Below are positions 9,523-17,221 of a stretch of 64,000 nt of DNA, piece by piece (within the stretch, counting starts at the first letter, position 1; each line of letters begins with the position of its first letter). The stretch is from CAYJSJ01 sp964373065 (GTDB taxonomy: Bacteria; Patescibacteriota; Gracilibacteria; Peribacterales; Peribacteraceae). The notes beneath the pieces were generated by a model that made no database searches, was not told the origin of the DNA, and was given only the letters and a program-made list of their open reading frames with translations. The DNA lies in assembly GCA_964373065.1 (NCBI GenBank), contig CAYJSJ010000001.1, forward strand, positions 1 through 64,000, given 5' to 3'. The position numbers and the translations under genes are program-made.

Positions 9523-10653
9523 CTACGGCTTGGCAGAACCGCCCGCCGGAATGGATGCGGGGAGCGTTGCATACTGGAACACACCCGGAGAAACATATCC
9601 AAGGACATTCATGGTCTGTACGAAGAGGCCGTAAAACCCCGGTGTGACGTCATGAATTTGTACCCCCCGAATATTGACGGGAAGGACGCTTGGCGGCCCG
9701 AAAGTCACACCATCTCTCGTTTGGTACACCACGATGCCATAGAGATCATCCGGCAGAGTGGCCGTGTCCCATTCCATAGTGACTGTATACGATCCGTTTT
9801 TTTGTACCTCAGGAAGGAGTGTGGAATTTTGGATATCGGGCGGGGATGTGGGATCGGAAGAAATGTTGGTGACGGAAGATTGTGTCGCTTGCGGCATCGC
9901 CCCCTCCGCGTGGCCTGTGACGAAAATCGAACGATCCTCTGCATCGAGCGGTTGGCCATACGTACCGACGAAAGGTTCGGAGAATTGCACGTTGTACACC
10001 ATGCCGCGTTCCTGCATTGTCGTATGAATGGTGATGACATCACTGATGATGGTGATGCTCGTAATCTGCAGAGAACTGCCGTCGGATTTTGTGATCTTGA
10101 GCCCTTCGGGTGCGAGCACTGGCTCCACGGTGATGGATGCAGAAAATTCAACAAGGATCTCTTTCGGAGACGGAACGGTTGCCTTCAGAAGCTTTAGTGT
10201 CGTGGGAGAAATGCCTGCAGAAACACCCTGCTCCGGCTCTTCCTCGTACGAAGAAGAAGTGGAAGAGGAGGGAACCGATTCTGCCTCCGTCACGAGGACG
10301 GATGCCTCTTCTACAAAAAATTCACTTTCCATGCCGCCTCTACCCACAGCGATCACAGCGATGAACAGCTCACCCATTCCCTGTGGCGGATTAAAAGTCA
10401 GTGTTGTGTTGTCGCCGTCGGTCACTTCGAAATCATCATAGAGGCCATTATTATCCAGAATAGATTGCCCACTCATATACACGCGGTAGTAGGCAATGGG
10501 ATCGCTTGTTACGGGGTTCCACTCTACGGTGACTGTCCCGTTTTCGGAGTGCGCTTCTATACCCGTCACCGAAGGGAGAGTGGCTTCCGCAAGCGCTTGT
10601 CCCGCAATGGAAAGCAGGGCAAGGACACAGACGAGGGTAATTTTTGTTTTCAT
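9523..10653 (-). CDS. Secreted protein with fibronectin type III-like domains
   Basis: The 376-residue protein has a clear signal peptide (MKTKITLVCVLALLSIAGQALA, cleavage after ALA). An FN3-like domain follows (about residues 25-115: VTGIEAHSENGTVTVEWNPV ... YYRVYMSG). Next come a Ser/Glu-rich linker, a middle Ig-like domain beginning TLKLLKATVPSPKEILVEFS that resembles SbsA-type bacterial Ig domains, and a second FN3-like domain near 275-375 (YTVTMEWDTATLPDDLYGIVVY). It is probably exported and attached to or released from the cell surface. The same-strand neighbours are a flippase upstream and a membrane-anchored hydrolase downstream. No catalytic motif is visible. Confidence 0.75.
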   Translation of the reverse strand: MKTKITLVCVLALLSIAGQALAEATLPSVTGIEAHSENGTVTVEWNPVTSDPIAYYRVYMSGQSILDNNGLYDDFEVTDGDNTTLTFNPPQGMGELFIAVIAVGRGGMESEFFVEEASVLVTEAESVPSSSTSSSYEEEPEQGVSAGISPTTLKLLKATVPSPKEILVEFSASITVEPVLAPEGLKITKSDGSSLQITSITIISDVITIHTTMQERGMVYNVQFSEPFVGTYGQPLDAEDRSIFVTGHAEGAMPQATQSSVTNISSDPTSPPDIQNSTLLPEVQKNGSYTVTMEWDTATLPDDLYGIVVYQTRDGVTFGPPSVLPVNIRGVQIHDVTPGFYGLFVQTMNVLGYVSPGVFQYATLPASIPAGGSAKP

Positions 10654-10685
10654 ACGTTAGGCATTCACAATGGTAAAATCTCAAC

Positions 10686-10691
10686 ATTGTA
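10686..10691 (-). promoter_or_regulatory. Extended -10 element for the FN3 gene
   Basis: On the minus strand, TGGTACAAT (extended -10 with hexamer TACAAT at 10691-10686) lies 32 nt before the ATG at 10653. No good -35 is seen, which is common for extended -10 promoters. Confidence 0.45.
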
Positions 10692-10736
10692 CCAAAAAAC
10701 AGCCGTTTCAGCCAGACCGGAAAGAGAGAAAATAAA

Positions 10737-12185
10737 CTAAAGTAAAGATTTATGCAACCTCAGTCCCCACGCCAGCGCAAGCATCAGTACAGTCATGGCA
10801 ACAAGTCCGATGAAGGTACTGGCAGCACTAAGAAGAAGAGGCCGGAAGAGCACCAACCCAAACCCAAACCCCAACCCAAACATCACCCATTGTCGAAAGA
10901 GGACGCCGGAAATCCGTACCGGCATCGCACGCAAAGCACACGGCAGGAGGACAAGGCTTAAAGCGATATGCACGATGATGGAGGTGTAGGCGGCACCGAC
11001 GAATCCGTACCGAGGAATGAGCAGATAGTTTAAAACTATGGAGAGCACTGCCGCACCGAAAAGCGAGAGCGTCAGAGGTTTCCACAGGTGACGATTCAGC
11101 AGGACATAGAATGCATAGAGCACGGTGCCATTGAGCAGGAAGGGAATGGAGATCAACCGCAACGCAGTGTCGGAACCTGGGCGCATGGGGGTACTGAGGT
11201 AAAGCTCTGTCATGAGCAGTTGGATAAGCGGTCGCGGCCAAAGGGCGGAAAAGAGGAACGCAATGATGCCGATAAACAGGATCACCATGAGTGTTTTCCC
11301 AAGGAGCAAGCGCGTGTCTTCCCCTCTTCCGTCGCGTTCACTCAAGATCGGGAGCGTGGAATTGAGGAGGAACGTCGGCAGTAAAAACCCCATATCCGCC
11401 ATGCGTACAACGAATCCGTAGTAAGCATTCTGGAGCTCGAAGTCCGGTCGAAGCAGCGCAATCATGGTGATATCAAATTGTCGGTACATCGCGAGGAAGA
11501 TATAGGCGAGCCCGAAGGGTGCGGCTTTTATAAAAAGCTCCGTGATCAGCTTCCAATCGATCGAGAGCCGGATCTTCACCAGTCTGTTTCCATAAAAAAG
11601 CGAGATAACAAAGAGCAGGAATGCACCGACGCCGCCAAAAAAGAGCATCATGTGCAAATCTTGGATGTCCGTGCTCTGGCGGGCACCGAAATAGATCAGC
11701 CCACCAATGAGTGCCGTCGTAATGACACGCTGCGTCACTTCCGCCACGAACACATAGTGCATAGCATAATTGATCTGGAATACGGTGCGCAGAATTCCGG
11801 CAAGCAGCGTAAAAAACGGAACGAGCGATGCGATGAGTACGCTCATGGGGAGCGGCGTTCCGCGCCATTGTGGAATCAGCCACACAAAGAGCATCGCGGC
11901 ACCGAGTGCTATGATCAATATCATTGTCCGTAGCACGATCAGTGCGCCAAGCACGCGCGATGCATCTGCCGCCTTGCTTACCTCCCGTACGGCGATGGCG
12001 TACAGACCGAAATCCGCAAGAATCCCGAAGAGCTGCAGGTACCCGTATGCGGAGTTGTAGTTCCCCGCAAGCTCCTTTGTAAGCCCAACGGTGACAAACT
12101 TCACTGTCAAAATACTGAGAATCGCCATCGTGATCTGGCTTGCCATTTGCCAGAGAGTCGATGCTGCAATTTGGCGAGAGGGCAT
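10737..12185 (-). CDS. Wzx-like polysaccharide flippase
   Basis: The 482-residue integral membrane protein has about 12-14 hydrophobic segments. It begins MPSRQIAASTLWQMASQITMAILSI, typical of the polysaccharide/oligosaccharide-lipid exporter (MVF/Wzx) superfamily. It would flip undecaprenyl-linked glycans across the cytoplasmic membrane. Near the C-terminus (VMFGLGFGFGLVLFR) a helix is encoded by the simple repeat at about 10855-10883. The start at 12185 has TACAAT exactly 6 nt upstream, so the mRNA is probably leaderless. It is divergent from pyrB. Confidence 0.82.
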   Translation of the reverse strand: MPSRQIAASTLWQMASQITMAILSILTVKFVTVGLTKELAGNYNSAYGYLQLFGILADFGLYAIAVREVSKAADASRVLGALIVLRTMILIIALGAAMLFVWLIPQWRGTPLPMSVLIASLVPFFTLLAGILRTVFQINYAMHYVFVAEVTQRVITTALIGGLIYFGARQSTDIQDLHMMLFFGGVGAFLLFVISLFYGNRLVKIRLSIDWKLITELFIKAAPFGLAYIFLAMYRQFDITMIALLRPDFELQNAYYGFVVRMADMGFLLPTFLLNSTLPILSERDGRGEDTRLLLGKTLMVILFIGIIAFLFSALWPRPLIQLLMTELYLSTPMRPGSDTALRLISIPFLLNGTVLYAFYVLLNRHLWKPLTLSLFGAAVLSIVLNYLLIPRYGFVGAAYTSIIVHIALSLVLLPCALRAMPVRISGVLFRQWVMFGLGFGFGLVLFRPLLLSAASTFIGLVAMTVLMLALAWGLRLHKSLL

Positions 12186-12191
12186 GCGGGG

Positions 12192-12197
12192 ATTGTA
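12192..12197 (-). promoter_or_regulatory. -10 element of the flippase gene, 6 nt before the ATG
   Basis: TACAAT on the minus strand (12197-12192), then six bases, then ATG 12185. This is one of a recurrent set of -10 elements at this spacing and implies a leaderless transcript. Confidence 0.55.
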
Positions 12198-12239
12198 GCT
12201 TTTTCTGCATTGTAAGAGTCTAATTTTTGCTATTTGCTA

Positions 12240-12267
12240 TTTGCATTTTGCTATTTGTCCGTACAAT
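12240..12267 (+). promoter_or_regulatory. Predicted promoter of pyrBC
   Basis: TTTGCA at 12240-12245, a 16-bp spacer and TACAAT at 12262-12267, followed after 11 nt by the pyrB ATG. It lies in a small TATTTGC-type repeat patch. Confidence 0.45.
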
Positions 12268-12278
12268 CTCTACGCGGC

Positions 12279-13196
12279 ATGCCTCTCTCCTTCAAGCACC
12301 TAACGTCCACCAAACAACTCACAAGAGAAGATATGGACGGCATTCTTGCCGTATGTGCTGCAATGGAAATTATTCTCAAAAAAGGCGGAGACAATCGCCT
12401 GAAGGGAAAGATCCTCGCCAATCTTTTTTATGAACCGAGTACCAGAACACGTCTCAGTTTTGAAACCGCTATGCACCGGCTCGGCGGGCAGGTGATTACT
12501 GCAGACGGGCTCCAGTTCAGCTCACTATATAAAGGTGAAACAATCGAAGATACCATTACCGTCGTCTCCCAGTATGCCGATGTCATCGCCATGCGGCACC
12601 CCGAACAGGGATCGGCGGACAGGGCGGCAACTGCCGCTCTCGTTCCCTTTATAAACGCAGGTGACGGCCCAGGTCAGCACCCGACGCAGGCGATTCTCGA
12701 TATGTTCACGATCTCTGAAGAACGGGGCAAGATCGACGGCGTCAAGATCACGATGGTCGGTGATTTAAAGTTCGGACGCACAGTGCATAGCCTCGCTTTC
12801 CTCCTCGGGCTTTTTAGCGACGTTACATTCGTACTCGTTTCCCCGGAGGAACTCAGAATGCCCGAGAAAGTAACATCTTTTCTACAAAGCAAAAACATCA
12901 AGTATGTTGAGACAACGGAGCTGGATCAGGGACTCGAAGGTGATGTCATCTACATGACGCGTATCCAGCAGGAACGCTTCTCGGATAAGTCGGAGTACGA
13001 ACGTCTCAAAAACAGTTATATCCTCGAATCCAAGCACGTAAAAAATCGTGGAATCACGGTGATGCACCCGCTCCCCAGAATCGGCGAGATCAGCGCGGAT
13101 GTCGACTCTCTTAAAAACGCCGCGTACTTTCGACAGGCCCGTAACGGGGTTATTGTGCGCATGGCACTGCTTGCAATGCTTCTTGAGAAGGCATGA
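12279..13196 (+). CDS. pyrB: Aspartate carbamoyltransferase catalytic chain
   Basis: PyrB condenses aspartate and carbamoyl phosphate in the committed step of pyrimidine synthesis. The 305-residue protein has the carbamoyl-phosphate loop EPSTRTRLSFE, the GQHPTQAILD motif and HPLPR near the C-terminus, so all key motifs are present. The start MPLSFKHL at 12279 is chosen because upstream in-frame sequence consists of simple repeats and lies before the promoter. Its stop overlaps the pyrC start (ATGA), so the two genes are coupled. No regulatory pyrI is seen nearby. Confidence 0.96.
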   Translation: MPLSFKHLTSTKQLTREDMDGILAVCAAMEIILKKGGDNRLKGKILANLFYEPSTRTRLSFETAMHRLGGQVITADGLQFSSLYKGETIEDTITVVSQYADVIAMRHPEQGSADRAATAALVPFINAGDGPGQHPTQAILDMFTISEERGKIDGVKITMVGDLKFGRTVHSLAFLLGLFSDVTFVLVSPEELRMPEKVTSFLQSKNIKYVETTELDQGLEGDVIYMTRIQQERFSDKSEYERLKNSYILESKHVKNRGITVMHPLPRIGEISADVDSLKNAAYFRQARNGVIVRMALLAMLLEKA

Positions 13197-14470
13197 TCAG
13201 TATGATCACGCTCCCCGGCCTCATAGACTGCCACGTGCACTTTCGTGAACCTGGGTTTGAGCATAAGGCCACCATGCGATCCGAAGCGGCAGCGGCATTC
13301 GCGGGCGGCGTACATACGGTGTGTGAGATGCCCAATACCAATCCACCGACTGTGACGGTCGCAGCACTCGAAGACAAAGTGCGACGCGCGGAGAAGATCA
13401 CCGACTGCAATATTCGCTTCTTCATGGGAGCGACGAATAAACGGCATCTCCTTGCGATTCGCGACATATGGCGGCACAAATCTCCGGTACTCATACGGCT
13501 CCGGAAACGCTGTGCAGGGCTCAAGATATACTTCGATCATTCTACGGGAAATCAAGCAGCGGATGCAGAAACAATCGAAGCTGCCTTCGAACTCTGCGGC
13601 CAGATGGATATCCCACTTGTGGCGCACTGTGAAGATTCTCGTATCAATGAGAATGCAAGAAACAAGATACAACAGCCTTCGCCAAGCCTGCCAGACAGGC
13701 AGGCAGGACTATGGCCGTCAAGCGATACTAACAATTATGTTGCACTACATTCGAACATGCGACCGCCGGAATCGGAGGCTGCGGCGATCGAGCGCGCCAT
13801 TGCTTTCGCGAAAAAATACAACACACCGTTCCACATCGCACATCTTTCGACGGCACAGGGAATCGCACTCGTTCGTGAGGCAAAGAAGAACGGTATCAAT
13901 GTTACGTGCGAAGTCGCACCCCATCATCTCTTCTTAACAATCGACGATTACGATGCGCTCGGATCACTTGCCAAAATGAATCCCCCGCTTCGTTCACACG
14001 AGCATCAAAAAGCGCTCTGGGAGGGTATCGCAGACGGAACGGTCGATTGCATCGCCACAGATCACGCTCCGCATACCATAGAAGAGAAGCGATCCGGCGA
14101 TCCCCTAAACGCACCGAGCGGTGTCCCCGGCGTTGAAACAATGCTTCCGCTGCTCCTTACGGTCGCTTCCGGCGGCTGGCCCCATCCTTCCTCCCCTCGC
14201 CTCAGTATGCCAGTATTCCAGTATTCCGATATTCAAACCCTTTGCTTCGAAAATCCCAACCGCATCTTCCGCCTCGGCGCTTCGCCGGAACCGCGCATCA
14301 CAATCGACACAGAGGCGTCGTGGGTTATCCGCGGCAGAAATCTTCATTCCCTTTGCGGGTGGACTCCGTATGAGGGGTGGAAGGTGACGGGGAGGGTGGA
14401 AGCAGCAGAGTGGGAATCGAGAAGTCAGATTACCGATACACATCACTACGGTGTCCCACATCCAAAATAA
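13193..14470 (+). CDS. pyrC: Dihydroorotase
   Basis: PyrC closes carbamoyl aspartate to dihydroorotate. The 425-residue protein carries the metal ligands DCHVHFREPG, the lysine to be carboxylated in GLKIYFDHSTG, PLVAHCEDS, FHIAHLST and ATDHAPHT. It starts by an ATGA overlap with the pyrB stop. An unusual 20-residue stretch after the VAHCED region (SPSLPDRQAG) is encoded by a CCTGCC/GGCAGG palindrome of the dispersed type at 13687-13703, so a small repeat has entered the gene in frame. A second odd stretch, near residue 340, comes from CAGTATTCC-type repeats (14205-14235). The last 41 bp overlap the convergent toxin gene. Confidence 0.95.
   Translation: MISMITLPGLIDCHVHFREPGFEHKATMRSEAAAAFAGGVHTVCEMPNTNPPTVTVAALEDKVRRAEKITDCNIRFFMGATNKRHLLAIRDIWRHKSPVLIRLRKRCAGLKIYFDHSTGNQAADAETIEAAFELCGQMDIPLVAHCEDSRINENARNKIQQPSPSLPDRQAGLWPSSDTNNYVALHSNMRPPESEAAAIERAIAFAKKYNTPFHIAHLSTAQGIALVREAKKNGINVTCEVAPHHLFLTIDDYDALGSLAKMNPPLRSHEHQKALWEGIADGTVDCIATDHAPHTIEEKRSGDPLNAPSGVPGVETMLPLLLTVASGGWPHPSSPRLSMPVFQYSDIQTLCFENPNRIFRLGASPEPRITIDTEASWVIRGRNLHSLCGWTPYEGWKVTGRVEAAEWESRSQITDTHHYGVPHPK
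13687..13703. repeat. CCTGCC/GGCAGG palindrome inside pyrC
   Basis: CCTGCC (13687-13692), a 5-nt loop, GGCAGG (13698-13703). The same core occurs outside genes at 40904-40921, 46576-46590 and 54898-54912. Here it is translated in frame. Confidence 0.7.
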
Positions 14471-14687
14471 GGAACTGTCGTTTTCCCTCCTTACAAAGAA
14501 TCAAGCGGTAATCGCCGATCCGTAAGCGGTGCGTGGCGGGTTCAACATGATGTAACTGCCGGAGAACAGCATCGATATCTCTGTGTTTTTTTAACTCCTT
14601 TAACTTCAGGATGATGCGGCGTTGTATCACTTGATCGAGCTTTATAAAACGCTTCTTTGCAAACTTGGTGAAGACAAACGTATGCAT
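14430..14687 (-). CDS. RelE/ParE-family toxin
   Basis: The 85-residue basic protein has the RelE/YoeB fold signature: FTKFAKKRFIKLDQ near the start, HRLRIGDYRLILCKE in the middle, and ILDVGHRSDVYR at the end (the usual GHRxxxY tail). Members of this family cut mRNA on the ribosome or, in ParE, inhibit gyrase. It follows the antitoxin by 2 bp on the same strand, which is the standard type II arrangement. Its 3' end overlaps the 3' end of pyrC on the opposite strand. Confidence 0.85.
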   Translation of the reverse strand: MHTFVFTKFAKKRFIKLDQVIQRRIILKLKELKKHRDIDAVLRQLHHVEPATHRLRIGDYRLILCKEGKRQFLILDVGHRSDVYR

Positions 14688-14689
14688 GA

Positions 14690-14938
14690 CTACACAGAAA
14701 GATCAGATCTTCCACTTTGAAGAGACGCGCCGTAGCGTCCCTTCAACTGCGTTGCCTGTGCGTACATCTCATAATCTTCCAGATACTGCTCAACGGAGAA
14801 ATCGTTGTCGTCGAAGTACGGGAGCATAATGACCCTCGCTTTTCCTCTACTTGTGATTATTGCCCAGCCGTTGCCAACAAATTCGAGGAGCTTGCCGATA
14901 TTTTTTTGCAGATCGGTGACGGTGATGATTTTTGGCAT
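14690..14938 (-). CDS. Phd/YefM-family antitoxin
   Basis: The 82-residue acidic protein starts MPKIITVTDLQKNIGKLLEFV, the DNA-binding N-terminal region of Phd/YefM antitoxins (typically xxVSxxEARxN...). An ITSRGKARVIMLPY strand pair follows, and then an acidic tail that would bind the toxin. It lies first in a two-gene unit with the RelE-like toxin. An AT-rich stretch just upstream (14940-14990) holds TATATA 7 nt before the ATG and is the likely autoregulated promoter. Confidence 0.82.
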   Translation of the reverse strand: MPKIITVTDLQKNIGKLLEFVGNGWAIITSRGKARVIMLPYFDDNDFSVEQYLEDYEMYAQATQLKGRYGASLQSGRSDLSV

Positions 14939-15027
14939 ATTTAGATATATAATAGAACTACCCTATTATTATATAGATATAATTTAAAGAAGCAAGCAAA
15001 CTGCTAAAGATTTTTGATACCAAAGCC

Positions 15028-15813
15028 TCATAGCTCCTCCCCTTGTTTGTCCGGACAAAACTTCTGCACATAGGCATCTACAAGCTCCGCAAACATGGCG
15101 TTAAACTCCTGAACTTTCGCCGGAATTTTTTCGTGACTGTCCGGTTTTGTATAGAGCCCCTGATTCAATTCCACCTGAATCCCGGGGACCAGAAACGGGG
15201 GGATCCTTCTGCGGTGGCAGTGGTGGCCGAGAATATACTTGCCCGTGTACGGAAAATTTATGGAGACCTTCAGTCCTTTTTTTTCAAAAAAACTTCGAAA
15301 GAAAACTGTCTGCTCACGCGAACACGAGGAAAAGTTTACATTGCCGAGGTTCACGTCCGGCCGCTCTTGTCCGCTGTCGCTCTTCAGCTTGGGCCCAAAC
15401 GGCAGAAACGAGTGGCAGTCGATGAGGAACTGCACCTTCGGAATGTGCTCTTCCAGCGCTTCATGGTAAGGCTCATGGTAGTTCTTTATGAGGATGTCCA
15501 CGGTTTCCTGGTCAGGTTCCTTTGTGTACACGCTCTTGCCGTCCCATGTCGTGTGGACAATCACGCCTTCCGCTGCGAGTTCGTACTCTTTGGAAATGTC
15601 ATCCGGTGCGCGGTTTGGGTCCACGATCACGCGGGAGAAATTACTCTTCACTTTGTACACGGCGTCAATGTCGAAAATCTCATCGGTGAAGAGATCGGTG
15701 TACCCAAGGAGTTCCTCTGCGGTTAAGGCGATCTTGTCCGCCACTTCTTTCGGGATTGCTGAGCTTGCATGGGGGATGGAGACGAGGATCGGTCGCGGCG
15801 AGGAGGAAGGCAT
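15028..15813 (-). CDS. N-formylglutamate amidohydrolase-like protein
   Basis: The 261-residue protein has the family's N-terminal ILVSIPHASSAIP, the acidic DLFTDEIFDID segment, VDPNRAPDD, FLIDCHSFLP (probable metal/catalytic HS) and a C-terminal VQVELNQ-like strand (GIQVELNQGLY). The family hydrolyses N-formylglutamate in histidine breakdown, and no other histidine-use genes are nearby. The true substrate may be another N-acyl amino acid or a peptidoglycan-related compound. It follows the channel-like gene by 4 bp on the same strand. Confidence 0.78.
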   Translation of the reverse strand: MPSSSPRPILVSIPHASSAIPKEVADKIALTAEELLGYTDLFTDEIFDIDAVYKVKSNFSRVIVDPNRAPDDISKEYELAAEGVIVHTTWDGKSVYTKEPDQETVDILIKNYHEPYHEALEEHIPKVQFLIDCHSFLPFGPKLKSDSGQERPDVNLGNVNFSSCSREQTVFFRSFFEKKGLKVSINFPYTGKYILGHHCHRRRIPPFLVPGIQVELNQGLYTKPDSHEKIPAKVQEFNAMFAELVDAYVQKFCPDKQGEEL

Positions 15814-15817
15814 GAGG

Positions 15818-16645
15818 CTACTGAATGTCGTATGCGTGCGTAAAGAAGTGAACGGCAGGCAGCACCTTCGTATGTCCCGCAGTATCCAGCACGACGCTTG
15901 TGAGCGTAAATTCCCGTACCGTCCCTTCCGTTCCTGCTATGGTCACACGAGAGCCGACGGGGAGCTGGCGGCGAAGCTGCTGGCAGGCGATCGTGTTATC
16001 CAACACCGTACGCGCGCCGAAGGCAGCTCCGAGGCCGAGCATCAGGAGCACGACCGAGAACACCGTGATCAGGCCGTTCATAACACTGCTTACATTCAGC
16101 CCCAGCTGATCTATGGCAGCCACAAAAACGAAAATCAGAACGGCAAGCTGCACGGCCTTTCCGGCAAATTTCTTGTAGGAGATATCCATCTTATTGAGGG
16201 TTTGCGTCGTCAGCATCTGCAGAAATTTGGCGAGGAGCATGCCGAAGATGACGATGAGGAGGGCTGCGATGAGCTGGGGGATAAAGCTCGAGATGACCGC
16301 CAGTCCTTGGCTCACCTGATTTAAGTGCAGCGTATCTGCCGCGATGATCAGCGTAAGGAGGACAATCAACCAAAAGACCAGCCAGCCGAGAATATCGCTG
16401 ATGCTTTTATGAATCCCTATGCTCCGGAGCATTCCTTGGAGCGGGGTCTTCGCAGAGAGCTTATCGATTGCGAAAAAATTGAGCACCCATAAGACGACAT
16501 GATGAATGAGCACAGCCGCGATCCAACCGATGAAGATAACAACGATGGCAAAGAGAATCTCCGGGAGCAGCGCCCATACTCTGTCGTAGACAGAGAGGAC
16601 GCTCTGCGAGACAATGAGCTGAAAACGGTCAAAAACGGCGTTCAT
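15818..16645 (-). CDS. Small MscS/CmpX-like membrane protein with conserved TM helices
   Basis: The 275-residue protein has four to five hydrophobic segments (ALLPEILFAIVVIFIGW, FWLIVLLTLIIAADTL, IAALLIVIFGMLLAKFL, LAVLIFVFVAAIDQL). It ends in a short soluble beta domain (GSRVTIAGTEGTVREFTLTS) like the middle beta-domain of mechanosensitive channels. This layout matches TM-helix-repeat (CmpX-type) proteins. An osmotic or mechanosensitive role is a family-based inference. The start MNAVFDRF at 16645 has TACAAT 7 nt upstream; a longer frame to 16720 would cover that element. Confidence 0.72.
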   Translation of the reverse strand: MNAVFDRFQLIVSQSVLSVYDRVWALLPEILFAIVVIFIGWIAAVLIHHVVLWVLNFFAIDKLSAKTPLQGMLRSIGIHKSISDILGWLVFWLIVLLTLIIAADTLHLNQVSQGLAVISSFIPQLIAALLIVIFGMLLAKFLQMLTTQTLNKMDISYKKFAGKAVQLAVLIFVFVAAIDQLGLNVSSVMNGLITVFSVVLLMLGLGAAFGARTVLDNTIACQQLRRQLPVGSRVTIAGTEGTVREFTLTSVVLDTAGHTKVLPAVHFFTHAYDIQ

Positions 16646-16652
16646 GAGGATA

Positions 16653-16658
16653 ATTGTA
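16653..16658 (-). promoter_or_regulatory. Extended -10 element (TGCTACAAT) of the channel-like gene
   Basis: On the minus strand, TACAAT with an upstream TGC lies 7 nt before the ATG at 16645. A leaderless start is expected. Confidence 0.5.
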
Positions 16659-16711
16659 GCAGAAACATGCCGGTATGTGGAGAAGAATGAGAGAAAAGAT
16701 GATGCGAACAC

Positions 16712-16739
16712 TTGACACACATCGTCCGTGAAGTAGATT
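16712..16739 (+). promoter_or_regulatory. Predicted promoter of the DksA-like gene
   Basis: Perfect -35 TTGACA (16712-16717), a 16-bp spacer and TAGATT (16734-16739), 27 nt before the ATG at 16767. Confidence 0.5.
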
Positions 16740-16766
16740 GCCGTCCATTATTCCCCCAGCTCTTCT

Positions 16767-17204
16767 ATGAAATCGCAGGATACTGAAAAATATCGCGGAA
16801 TGCTTTTACAACAAAATCAGATGCTCCCGGTACTTTCTGGTGGGAATGTCGACATGCGAAGCGAATCAGGAAAAGATCCTGCTGATTTGGCGTTTCAATC
16901 CGAGGAAGCAGGAGATGAAATACTTGTATTGGAGAAATCAAACCGTGTCCATTTAAGGATCCAATCCGCACTCGAAAAAATACGCGCTGGTCTGTTCGGT
17001 ATTTGTGAAATCTGTGACAAATCCATTCCAAAAACAAGATTGGATGCCATTCCCTATGTGGAATGTTGCAAACAACATCAAGATGAATTTGATGCGGGTC
17101 GTCACAAGCAAAAATCTCTTGCTGGTAGTTGTGACTGGAGTCTGGTATCAGACGATGAACCACCTTCGGAAGCATCGGATCTGCAACCCATAGAAACCGA
17201 ATAA
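16767..17204 (+). CDS. DksA/TraR-family zinc-finger protein
   Basis: The 145-residue protein has an N-terminal helical region with acidic residues (DPADLAFQSEEAGDE) like the DksA coiled-coil tip. A C4-type zinc finger follows (CEICDKSIPKTRLDAIPYVECC). DksA-type proteins enter the secondary channel of RNA polymerase and act with ppGpp. Some relatives have other roles, so the assignment is to the family only. It is a lone plus-strand gene between two minus-strand genes. The C-terminus has an extra acidic tail. Confidence 0.85.
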   Translation: MKSQDTEKYRGMLLQQNQMLPVLSGGNVDMRSESGKDPADLAFQSEEAGDEILVLEKSNRVHLRIQSALEKIRAGLFGICEICDKSIPKTRLDAIPYVECCKQHQDEFDAGRHKQKSLAGSCDWSLVSDDEPPSEASDLQPIETE

Positions 17205-17221
17205 TTCGTCGCCGTTGCAGG

